This document shows, piece by piece, positions 1-6,248 of a stretch of 9,875 nt of DNA (within the stretch, counting starts at the first letter, position 1; every line of letters starts with the position of its first letter). The DNA comes from Flavobacterium sp. GTDB lineage: Bacteria > Bacteroidota > Bacteroidia > Flavobacteriales > Flavobacteriaceae. The stretch is taken from positions 1 to 9,875 of the forward strand of contig JAGORP010000082.1 of assembly GCA_018062725.1 (NCBI GenBank), in the 5' to 3' direction. A program made the position numbers and the translations under genes. The notes below the pieces were generated by a model, which saw nothing but the letters and a program-made list of their open reading frames with translations, was not told where the DNA came from and did no database searches.

Positions 1-1
1 G

Positions 2-88
2 GGAGAAGTTATTTTAAAATATTTTGTAGAAAAAGATGGCAAAGTATCATTAGAAACTGCCGAAACACTCATGTATCCGCAACAATAA
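2..88 (+). CDS. C-terminal fragment of an unidentified protein
   Basis: An open frame enters from the left edge and ends at a TAA at 86-88, giving 28 visible residues that begin GEVILKYFVEKDG and end ETLMYPQQ. The composition (lysine/glutamate-rich, ordinary hydrophobic residues, no odd codons) looks like genuine coding sequence. The next gene on this strand starts 184 bases later, so this is most simply the tail of a real gene. The fragment is too short for me to recognise a family, and I assign no function. There is no clear terminator hairpin between this stop and lon. Confidence 0.55.
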   Translation, partial: GEVILKYFVEKDGKVSLETAETLMYPQQ

Positions 89-218
89 TCCACAATAAAA
101 ATAATAAGAACACTTCTCTTTATATTTAATGGCATAAAACTTGACTAATTAGTTTGCTAGGATATCAAATAATTGTACTATTTATTGATTTTCAGTAAGA
201 TGGCTATTTTTTATGTGA

Positions 219-226
219 TATCTTTG
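219..226 (+). promoter_or_regulatory. Candidate -7 element of the lon promoter
   Basis: TATCTTTG fits the Bacteroidota -7 consensus TAnnTTTG and lies 46 bases upstream of the lon start. No TTG/TTTG is present at the proper 18-21 base spacing upstream; the nearest, at 185-187, is too far. The call therefore rests on the -7 match alone. No heat-shock operator that I recognise is visible. Confidence 0.3.
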
Positions 227-272
227 TATTGCAGATAGTCAATTTTTAATGACAAAATGACCTAAATTTTAT

Positions 273-2723
273 ATGTCTCAACAAAAAATACTTACACTTG
301 ACAGTTTGTCACTTCAGGAATTAGACCATGAAGCCGATTTAATTCCGTTAATGACTCCCGAAGACGAGGAGGAAATGAATAATGAAGAATTACCTTCTGA
401 TTTACCAATTCTTCCGTTGCGAAATACCGTGTTGTTTCCCGGGGTGGTTATTCCCATTACAGCTGGTCGTGATAAATCCATCAAACTTTTAAACGATGCC
501 AATGCTTCGGATAAAATTATTGGAGTTGTTTCTCAAATCAATGAAGAAGATGAAGATCCTAACGAGACCCAAATTAATAAAGTGGGTACCGTGGCTCGAA
601 TTCTTCGTATTTTAAAAATGCCCGACGGAAATGTTACTGTAATTCTTCAAGGTAAAAAACGTTTTGAAATTGATAAAGTAACGGCAACAGAACCTTACAT
701 TAAAGCTTCTGTTAAAGAAGTGAAGGAAGAACGTCCTTCTAAAAAAGAAAAAGAATTTTTAGCTATTATCGATTCGGTTCGTGAATTGGCTATTGAAATT
801 ATTAAGGAAAGTCCAAACATTCCTACCGAAGCTACTTTCGCTATCAAAAATATTGAAAGTAATTCCTTTTTGGTCAATTTTGTGTCTTCCAATATGAATC
901 TTTCGGTAGTTGAAAAACAAGAATTATTAGAAATTAATAATTTAAAAGAAAGAGCTTTAGCAACCCTTAAACATATGAATATCGAACTTCAAAAATTAGA
1001 ATTGAAGAATGATATTCAGTCCAAAGTGCGTTTTGATTTAGACCAACAACAACGCGAATATTTCTTGCAACAACAAATGAAAACCATCCAAGAAGAGTTG
1101 GGTGGCAATTCTTCTGAGCAAGAAATTGAAGAAATGCGTCAAAAAGCCAAAACCAAAAAATGGGATGCTAAAACAGGGGAACATTTTGAAAAAGAACTTC
1201 AAAAATTGCAACGTACCAATCCGAATTCACCTGATTTCGGAATCCAACGCAATTATCTAGAGTTATTTTTAGAATTACCATGGAATGAATTTTCAACCGA
1301 TAATTTTGATTTAAAAACGGCCCAAAAAATAATTGATCGCGACCATTTTGGTTTAGATGATATCAAAAAAAGAATTATTGAGCATCTTGCAGTTTTAAAA
1401 TTACGCAACGATATGAAATCGCCTATTTTATGTTTTACTGGACCTCCGGGTGTGGGTAAAACGTCTATAGGAAAATCGATTGCGGAAGCTTTAGGACGTG
1501 AATATGTTCGTATGTCATTGGGTGGTTTGCGCGACGAAGCGGAAATTCGTGGACACCGTAAAACCTATATTGGAGCAATGCCAGGAAGAATTCTTCAAAA
1601 TTTAAAGAAAGCCAAAACGGCCAATCCGGTATTTGTACTGGATGAAATCGATAAATTATCAAGCAGCCATCAAGGTGATCCGTCTTCTGCCTTATTAGAA
1701 GCATTAGATCCGGAACAAAATAATGAGTTTTATGACAACTTCCTTGAAATGGGATTCGATTTGTCTAAAGTCATGTTTATTGCGACTTCTAATAATATCG
1801 CAGCAGTGCAACCGGCTTTACGCGATCGTATGGAAATTATCACGATGAGTGGTTATACTATTGAAGAAAAAGTTGAAATTGCGAAACAACATTTGGTTCC
1901 GAAACAAATCAAAGAACACGGTTTAACCCCAAAACAATTTGCTATTGGAAAAAAACAAATAGAGAAAATTGTAGAAGGCTATACTCGCGAATCGGGAGTT
2001 CGTGGTTTGGAAAAGAAAATTGCACAAATGGTGCGTCATGCCGCTAAAAGTATTGCGCTTGAAGAAGAATACAACGAAAAAGCTACCGATGAAGATATTG
2101 TAAAAGTATTAGGTGCGGCTCGTATGGAACGTGATAAATATGAAAATAACGAAACAGCAGGAGTAGTGACGGGCTTGGCTTGGACGAGCGTTGGAGGTGA
2201 TATTTTATTCATAGAATCTATTATTTCGGAAGGTAAAGCAACGTTAACATTTACCGGAAATATGGGAACAGTCATGAAGGAATCCATCACCATTGCCATG
2301 GAATACGTAAAAGCTAATGCCAAACGATTGGGAATTAATCCGGAAATATTTACCAAATATAATATTCATGTGCACATTCCAGAAGGCGCCACTCCAAAAG
2401 ATGGCCCAAGTGCCGGAATTGCTATGTTAACGTCTTTGGTTTCTTTACTAACGCAAAAAAGAGTGAAAAAGAACATCGCTATGACAGGAGAAATTACTTT
2501 ACGTGGAAAAGTATTGCCTGTTGGCGGAATTAAAGAAAAAATCTTAGCGGCTAAAAGAGCTAAAATTAAAGAAATCATACTTTGTGTCGAAAACAAACGT
2601 GATATTGATGAAATTAAAGCCGATTATATTAATGGTTTGACCTTTCATTATGTATCTGAAATGAGCGAAGTTTTAGAACTTGCCATCACAAAAGAGAAGG
2701 TTAAAAATGCAAAAACACTATAA
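273..2723 (+). CDS. lon: ATP-dependent endopeptidase Lon
   Basis: Lon is a cytoplasmic homo-oligomeric AAA+ serine protease that degrades misfolded and selected regulatory proteins. The 816-residue length is normal for Bacteroidota Lon. Domains in order: an acidic N-terminal extension (about 1-44); the LON substrate-binding domain from about 46, opening with LPILPLRNTVLFPG; a helical/coiled-coil linker (about 220-345, rich in Lys, Glu and Gln); the AAA+ module with Walker A GPPGVGKT at 390-397, Walker B VFVLDEID at 453-460, sensor-1 ATSNN at 504-508 and Arg residues in LRDR at 517-519; and the protease domain from about 630. The catalytic dyad is Ser713 in PKDGPSAG and, by the 43-residue spacing of the family, Lys756 in GGIKEK. 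Nothing is missing. An in-frame TGA at 258-260 makes the ATG at 273 the first possible ATG start. There is no Shine-Dalgarno sequence, only AT-rich DNA, as is usual in this phylum. A strong terminator follows closely, so lon is probably the end of its own transcript. Confidence 0.98.
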   Translation: MSQQKILTLDSLSLQELDHEADLIPLMTPEDEEEMNNEELPSDLPILPLRNTVLFPGVVIPITAGRDKSIKLLNDANASDKIIGVVSQINEEDEDPNETQINKVGTVARILRILKMPDGNVTVILQGKKRFEIDKVTATEPYIKASVKEVKEERPSKKEKEFLAIIDSVRELAIEIIKESPNIPTEATFAIKNIESNSFLVNFVSSNMNLSVVEKQELLEINNLKERALATLKHMNIELQKLELKNDIQSKVRFDLDQQQREYFLQQQMKTIQEELGGNSSEQEIEEMRQKAKTKKWDAKTGEHFEKELQKLQRTNPNSPDFGIQRNYLELFLELPWNEFSTDNFDLKTAQKIIDRDHFGLDDIKKRIIEHLAVLKLRNDMKSPILCFTGPPGVGKTSIGKSIAEALGREYVRMSLGGLRDEAEIRGHRKTYIGAMPGRILQNLKKAKTANPVFVLDEIDKLSSSHQGDPSSALLEALDPEQNNEFYDNFLEMGFDLSKVMFIATSNNIAAVQPALRDRMEIITMSGYTIEEKVEIAKQHLVPKQIKEHGLTPKQFAIGKKQIEKIVEGYTRESGVRGLEKKIAQMVRHAAKSIALEEEYNEKATDEDIVKVLGAARMERDKYENNETAGVVTGLAWTSVGGDILFIESIISEGKATLTFTGNMGTVMKESITIAMEYVKANAKRLGINPEIFTKYNIHVHIPEGATPKDGPSAGIAMLTSLVSLLTQKRVKKNIAMTGEITLRGKVLPVGGIKEKILAAKRAKIKEIILCVENKRDIDEIKADYINGLTFHYVSEMSEVLELAITKEKVKNAKTL

Positions 2724-2726
2724 ATT

Positions 2727-2758
2727 AAAAACGGCTAAATTTTTTAGCCGTTTTTTTT
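2727..2758 (+). terminator. Intrinsic terminator of lon
   Basis: ACGGCTAAA (2731-2739) pairs perfectly with TTTAGCCGT (2743-2751) around a three-base loop, and eight T residues (2751-2758) follow. The stem can be lengthened by pairing the flanking A-run with the first T residues. It begins four bases after the lon stop and separates lon from porQ. Confidence 0.92.
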
Positions 2759-2780
2759 ATAAAAAATAATATCTTCGCCT

Positions 2781-2801
2781 TTGCGTTATATGATGACGCA
2801 A
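2781..2801 (+). repeat. Short inverted repeat in front of porQ
   Basis: TTGCGT (2781-2786) and ACGCAA (2796-2801) form a perfect 6-bp inverted repeat around a nine-base loop, ending ten bases before the porQ ATG. It sits just after an imperfect -7 element, TATCTTCG at 2770-2777, so it would fall at the start of the porQ transcript or be an operator. Both readings are inference, and a 6-bp match can arise by chance. Confidence 0.35.
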
Positions 2802-2811
2802 CTTTTTATTA

Positions 2812-3828
2812 ATGCAAAAGAACCTTACTTTTCTATTCGTATTTTTTACCACAATCGCTACTTATTCCCAAGTAGGAGGTGAGAGTGTATACCAGTTTTT
2901 AAACCTTGTTTCCTCGCCGCGTCAAGCAGCTTTAGGAAGTAAAACCATTACATTATACGATTATGATGTGAATCAACCTTTGTACAATCCTGCATCTATA
3001 AATGAAGAAATGGATGGAAGATTGGCTTTAAATTATGCCAACTATATTGGAGATGTGAGTTACGGAACGGCTTCTTATGCCTATACTTACGATAAACATA
3101 TCAATACCTTTCATGGTGGAATTACCTATGTAAATTATGGTAAGTTTGACGGACGTGATGAACAAGGTAATGCAACAGGAACTTTTTCTGGTAGTGAAGC
3201 AGCACTTTCTCTAGGATATGCTTATAATGTACCTTGGACAAAATTGCACCTTGGCGCCAATGCCAAAATTATATCTTCCACGTTAGAAAATTATCAATCT
3301 TTTGGAGTGGCTGCCGATATCGCGGCGACTTATGTAGATGATAAAAATGATATTAATTATGCTTTAGTTATACGTAATTTTGGAACTCAGATCACAACCT
3401 ACAGTGGTACCAGAGAAAAATTGCCTTTTGAAGTGATTGCCGGAATTTCACAAGAATTGGAAAATGTTCCCGTTCGTTGGCATATTACTGTTGATAACTT
3501 ACAAAAATGGAAAGTAGCTTTTTCAAATCCAGCTCGTAGCGAGGAAACAATTGGTGGTCAAGTCGAAGAAGAAAAAGTTAGTTTTTTAGGAAATGCTTTC
3601 CGACATGTTATTGTAGGTGCCGAAATCATGCCGCAGCGTGTCATCAGTTTTCGATTGAGTTATAATTTCCGACGTGCAGCCGAGTTAAAATTGCTAGAAC
3701 AACGCACTTTTGCGGGAATTTCGGGAGGTTTCGGAATTCGTTTCGGTAAAGTACGATTTGATTATTCGTATTCAAGATACAGTTTGTCAGCAAATGCTTC
3801 ATTGTTCGGATTAATGATTAATTTATAA
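2812..3828 (+). CDS. porQ: Type IX secretion system outer-membrane protein PorQ
   Basis: PorQ is an outer-membrane beta-barrel of the FadL/PorV type. In the T9SS it works with PorU, PorV and PorZ in the attachment complex that cleaves sorting signals and fixes cargo at the cell surface. The 338-residue product has a clear signal peptide: a lysine-containing start, a hydrophobic stretch LTFLFVFFTTIA, and probable cleavage after TYS so that the mature chain begins at Gln20. The mature N-terminus reads VGGESVYQFLNL followed by SPRQAALG and YDVNQPLYNPASI (about residues 21-63), the pattern I know from flavobacterial PorQ. The rest alternates in barrel-strand fashion, with many Tyr/Gly residues, and ends in a terminal strand SLFGLMINL. 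The length is as expected. The gene begins 88 bases after lon, beyond a terminator, so it needs its own promoter; only a weak -7-like TATCTTCG at 2770 is visible. It is coupled to cmk, one base downstream. Confidence 0.93.
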   Translation: MQKNLTFLFVFFTTIATYSQVGGESVYQFLNLVSSPRQAALGSKTITLYDYDVNQPLYNPASINEEMDGRLALNYANYIGDVSYGTASYAYTYDKHINTFHGGITYVNYGKFDGRDEQGNATGTFSGSEAALSLGYAYNVPWTKLHLGANAKIISSTLENYQSFGVAADIAATYVDDKNDINYALVIRNFGTQITTYSGTREKLPFEVIAGISQELENVPVRWHITVDNLQKWKVAFSNPARSEETIGGQVEEEKVSFLGNAFRHVIVGAEIMPQRVISFRLSYNFRRAAELKLLEQRTFAGISGGFGIRFGKVRFDYSYSRYSLSANASLFGLMINL

Positions 3829-3829
3829 G

Positions 3830-4513
3830 ATGTCAGCAAAAATCACCATAGCCATTGATGGGTATTCCTCTACTGGAAAAAGTACTTTAGCCAAGCAAAT
3901 TGCCAAAAAGTTAGGCTATGCATATGTAGATACCGGAGCAATGTATCGTGCAGTAACTTTATTTGCCATGCAAAATGGTTTTATAGATGAAGTGGAGCTA
4001 TACAAAGAGGAGCTTATTAAAAATTTATCCAAAATTCAATTGCGTTTTCAGTTTAATCCTGATTTGGGTTTTGCTGAAATGTATTTGAATGATGTGAATG
4101 TTGAAAAACAAATCCGTTCGCTTGAAGTATCCAATTTTGTCAGTCAAATAGCAGAAGTTTCCGAAGTGCGTGCCATGTTGGTCAAACAACAACAAGAAAT
4201 GGGTAAGGAAAAGGGCGTTGTAATGGATGGTCGTGACATTGGGACTGTTGTGTTTCCGGATGCCGAACTCAAAATATTTATGAATGCCCGACCCGATGTG
4301 CGCGCCCAACGTCGTTTTGATGAACTCAGTGAAAAAGGACAATTGGTGTCCTATGATCGTGTATTGGAAAACGTATTGCAACGCGATTATATCGATACAC
4401 ACCGTGAGGATTCTCCTCTGGTAAAAGCAGAAGACGCTATAGAAATTGACAACTCAGAACTCTCCCGAGAAGAACAATTTAAAAAAGTACTGGAGTTAGT
4501 TAATAACATTTAA
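3830..4513 (+). CDS. cmk: (d)CMP kinase (cytidylate kinase)
   Basis: This enzyme transfers phosphate from ATP to CMP or dCMP, yielding (d)CDP for RNA, DNA and lipid synthesis, in the cytoplasm. The 227 residues match the usual bacterial length. Visible motifs are the P-loop GYSSTGKS at 11-18, the NMP-binding stretch DTGAMYRAVT starting at 34, the core DGRDIGTVVFPDA starting at 133, and an Arg-rich lid segment RPDVRAQRRFDE at about 154-165. Each is where the Cmk family has it, and the P-loop with Ser/Thr in place of PxG residues is typical of Cmk. The ATG follows the porQ stop by a single base, so the two are co-transcribed and probably translationally coupled. No terminator is evident after the TAA, so some transcripts may run into the permease gene. 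Confidence 0.97.
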   Translation: MSAKITIAIDGYSSTGKSTLAKQIAKKLGYAYVDTGAMYRAVTLFAMQNGFIDEVELYKEELIKNLSKIQLRFQFNPDLGFAEMYLNDVNVEKQIRSLEVSNFVSQIAEVSEVRAMLVKQQQEMGKEKGVVMDGRDIGTVVFPDAELKIFMNARPDVRAQRRFDELSEKGQLVSYDRVLENVLQRDYIDTHREDSPLVKAEDAIEIDNSELSREEQFKKVLELVNNI

Positions 4514-4523
4514 GTTAAAACTA

Positions 4524-4553
4524 TTTGTAGATTTAATTTTATTATTAGATTTA
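4524..4553 (+). promoter_or_regulatory. Candidate promoter of the nucleoside permease gene
   Basis: TTTG at 4524-4527 is followed after 18 bases by TAGATTTA at 4546-4553. The second element matches the Bacteroidota -7 consensus TAnnTTTG except in the last base. Transcription would begin near 4560, about 30 bases before the ATG at 4592. The leader is A-rich with no Shine-Dalgarno sequence. Confidence 0.45.
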
Positions 4554-4591
4554 CCAGCTTTTTTAAGCCAAACAAAAACCAAATCAAAATT

Positions 4592-5845
4592 ATGAATATT
4601 AAATTTAGACTAACCGTCATGAGTTTCCTGCAATTCTTTGTGTGGGGAGCGTGGTTAATTACTGTAGCCAATTATTGGTTCGGAACAAAACAATGGAGTG
4701 GTGCCGAATTTGGAGCCATTTTCTCTACTTTAGGAATTTCTTCTATCATCATGCCTGCCATTACCGGAATTATCGCTGATAAATGGGTGAATGCTGAAAA
4801 ACTATATGGTGTTTTACATATTTTAGGAGGTTTAGCCTTGCTTTACATCCCTCAAGTAGATAATCCAACTACTTTTTATTGGGTCATTTTTGCCGCTATG
4901 ATGTGTTACATGCCAACGATATCCTTGTCAAACTCGGTGGCTTATAATATTTTGAAAGAAAATAAATTTGATGTCGTAAAAGTATTTCCTCCTATTCGTG
5001 TGTGGGGAACTATTGGGTTTATTGTTGCGATGTGGATTACCAATTTGACTGGAAATAAAGCTTCGTACAATATGTTTTATTTGTCGGCTTTTGCAGCATT
5101 TATTTTAGGATTCTATTCGTTTACTTTACCTAAATGTCCGCCTCAAAAATTAATTTCAGAAGATGCATCATTCGGAGAGAAATTCGGATTGAGTGCTTTC
5201 AAATTATTTGGAACGTATAAAATGGCATTGTTCTTTATTTTTTCCATGTTTTTGGGTGGTGCATTGCAGTTAACCAATATGTATGGAGATGTATATTTGT
5301 CAGAATTTGCGAATGTTCCGGAATATGCCGATTCGTTTGTAGTAAAATATTCGACAATCATTATGTCGATTTCTCAAATATCAGAAACCTTATTTATTCT
5401 TGCCATTCCGTTTTTCTTAAAAAGATTCGGAATTAAACAAGTAATGTTGATTTCGATGTTGGCGTGGGTATTGCGATTTGGATTGTTTTCTTTCGGAAAT
5501 CCAGTGGATGGACTTTGGATGATTATTTTGTCATGTGTGGTTTACGGAATGGCCTTTGATTTCTTTAACATTTCGGGATCATTATTCGTGGAAACGACTA
5601 CAAGCCCTAAAATTCGTTCGTCGGCTCAAGGATTGTTTATGATGATGTCTAATGGATTCGGAGCGTTTTTTGGAGGTATTATTAGTGGAGTGGTAATTGA
5701 TGCTTTTTTTACAAATAACGGAGTTAGAGATTGGCACGGCATCTGGTTAGCGTTTGCAGGCTATGCTTTGGTCATCGCGATAGCTTTTGCGGTGTTGTTC
5801 AAACACAAACACGACCCAAAAGATGTGGAAAGTGTAAGTCATTAG
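4592..5845 (+). CDS. nupG: Nucleoside:H+ symporter, NupG/XapB family of the MFS
   Basis: This is an inner-membrane permease that probably imports nucleosides with protons. The 417 residues and roughly twelve hydrophobic segments fit the family, with the central hydrophilic loop at about 181-205. The first helix contains the signature QFFVWGAW (14-21). Residues that I recall lining the uridine site in E. coli NupG are present at equal or nearly equal positions: Arg136, Thr140 and Phe143 in RVWGTIGF; Gln226 and Asn229 in QLTN; Gln262 and Glu265 in QISE; and Tyr318 and Phe322 in YGMAFD. This supports true nucleoside transport over a more distant MFS role, although substrate range (purine or pyrimidine) cannot be read from sequence. 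It follows cmk by 78 bases with a candidate promoter of its own and ends at a strong terminator. The tail is short and hydrophilic (KHKHDPKDVE). The symbol is by family resemblance. Confidence 0.9.
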   Translation: MNIKFRLTVMSFLQFFVWGAWLITVANYWFGTKQWSGAEFGAIFSTLGISSIIMPAITGIIADKWVNAEKLYGVLHILGGLALLYIPQVDNPTTFYWVIFAAMMCYMPTISLSNSVAYNILKENKFDVVKVFPPIRVWGTIGFIVAMWITNLTGNKASYNMFYLSAFAAFILGFYSFTLPKCPPQKLISEDASFGEKFGLSAFKLFGTYKMALFFIFSMFLGGALQLTNMYGDVYLSEFANVPEYADSFVVKYSTIIMSISQISETLFILAIPFFLKRFGIKQVMLISMLAWVLRFGLFSFGNPVDGLWMIILSCVVYGMAFDFFNISGSLFVETTTSPKIRSSAQGLFMMMSNGFGAFFGGIISGVVIDAFFTNNGVRDWHGIWLAFAGYALVIAIAFAVLFKHKHDPKDVESVSH

Positions 5846-5868
5846 AATAAAATTAAATATGCTATATA

Positions 5869-5910
5869 AAACGAGGCAGGTTTCTGAAACCTGTCTCGTT
5901 TGTTTTTTTT
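5869..5910 (+). terminator. Intrinsic terminator of the nucleoside permease gene
   Basis: A 15-bp stem (5869-5883 with 5887-5901, one G-U pair) closes a three-base loop CTG and is followed by G and a run of eight or nine T residues to 5910. It begins 23 bases after the permease stop codon and is the strongest hairpin terminator in the window. Confidence 0.93.
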
Positions 5911-5936
5911 CCTATGTACTGGTAATTTCTTTTCTA

Positions 5937-5980
5937 GCCCCGATAGTAGCAAGCTACCGTGTAGCGCGGATAGCGGGTGA
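5937..5980. repeat. Short palindromic intergenic repeat of Flavobacterium type
   Basis: The element starts with CCCCGATAGTAGC and ends with GCGGATAGCGGG. CCCG (5939-5942) can pair with CGGG (5974-5977), and inside it GTAGC (5946-5950) pairs with GCTAC (5953-5957) around a two-base loop. It is distinctly more GC-rich than its surroundings. The two ends resemble a repeat, with borders like TAGCCCCGATAG and GCGGATAGCGGG, that I remember between genes in many Flavobacterium genomes; here the middle seems shortened. The structure is seen; the family identity is from memory. Confidence 0.55.
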
Positions 5981-6060
5981 ATGTTTATTTGGATGATAAT
6001 TATGGTGCTTCTAAGACTTCGACATTCCGAAACCTCGGGACAGTTTGACATTAAAATCAA

Positions 6061-6092
6061 ACTTTTCACTAATGACTTTTCACTAATCACTT
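6061..6092 (+). repeat. Two-copy 14-base tandem repeat
   Basis: ACTTTTCACTAATG (6061-6074) is followed directly by ACTTTTCACTAATC (6075-6088), and a third copy begins with ACTT (6089-6092). Only one base differs between the two full copies. It lies just upstream of the rpsA promoter (-33 element at 6100). It could be slippage debris or a binding site; nothing in the sequence decides this. Confidence 0.7.
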
Positions 6093-6099
6093 AAAAGTA

Positions 6100-6130
6100 T
6101 TTGGTAATTAAGAAATTATGACTAATTTTG
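6100..6130 (+). promoter_or_regulatory. rpsA promoter, full Bacteroidota consensus
   Basis: TTTG at 6100-6103, a 19-base spacer, and TAATTTTG at 6123-6130 match the primary sigma consensus of this phylum (TTTG-N19-TAnnTTTG) at every defined base. Transcription should begin about six or seven bases downstream, near 6136-6138. Such a perfect match suits a highly expressed ribosomal protein gene. Confidence 0.85.
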
Positions 6131-6248
6131 CACACCTTTTGGTGGAGAAGCGTTTCCTTTAGGTAGTAACATTTATTTCAACCACTTCTGTAATTTTCTA
6201 TCACTCTCAGAAACGCAAGAAAATACGGAATACAAATTTTTATCAGAC
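6131..6248 (+). promoter_or_regulatory. Leader of rpsA, possible autoregulatory RNA
   Basis: If transcription starts near 6137, the leader is about 110 bases, long for this window, where other promoters lie 20-50 bases from their starts. GCGTTTC (6150-6156) is the exact complement of GAAACGC (6210-6216), enclosing about 53 bases. GTGG (6142-6145) could alternatively pair with CCAC (6182-6185). The last 30 bases are A/T-rich and unpaired, as is usual for start sites lacking a Shine-Dalgarno sequence. In gammaproteobacteria S1 represses its own translation through a structured leader; a similar role here is inference only. Confidence 0.4.

Larger units (their letters stand above)
5911..6099. 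other. Non-coding stretch with decayed repeats between permease and rpsA
   Basis: These 189 bases, together with the promoter and leader that follow, separate the permease terminator from rpsA. I see no credible gene on either strand: the one long minus-strand frame runs through the terminator hairpin and the repeats. The stretch contains a palindromic repeat (5937-5980), a small hairpin TTCCGA/TCGGGA at 6025-6040, and a 14-base tandem duplication (6061-6088). It looks like an accumulation site for small repeats upstream of the rpsA promoter. Confidence 0.6.

Noticed and set aside
161..222. Inverted repeat GATATCA (161-167) / TGATATC (216-222) upstream of lon
   Set aside because: The arms are only seven bases, AT-rich and themselves nearly self-complementary, with a 48-base separation. 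It is likely chance in this composition, although the second arm overlaps the candidate -7 element.
2036..2596. Minus-strand open frames opposite the lon protease domain
   Set aside because: Lon is intact here with its catalytic Ser and Lys; these frames are shadows of its codon pattern.
4025..4402. 125-codon open frame on the minus strand
   Set aside because: It lies wholly inside cmk, which has all its family motifs. The predicted protein (rich in His, Phe and Ile) resembles no family and is a shadow of the real gene.
4557..4568. GCTT-TTTT-AAGC hairpin between cmk and the permease gene
   Set aside because: A four-base stem without a following T-run is too weak for a terminator, and it falls in the probable 5' leader of the permease.
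5842..6090. 82-codon open frame on the minus strand in the permease-rpsA gap
   Set aside because: It reads through the complete terminator hairpin and the palindromic repeats and overlaps the permease stop. The product shows no domain, and its Lys/Arg-rich part comes from the hairpin and T-run.
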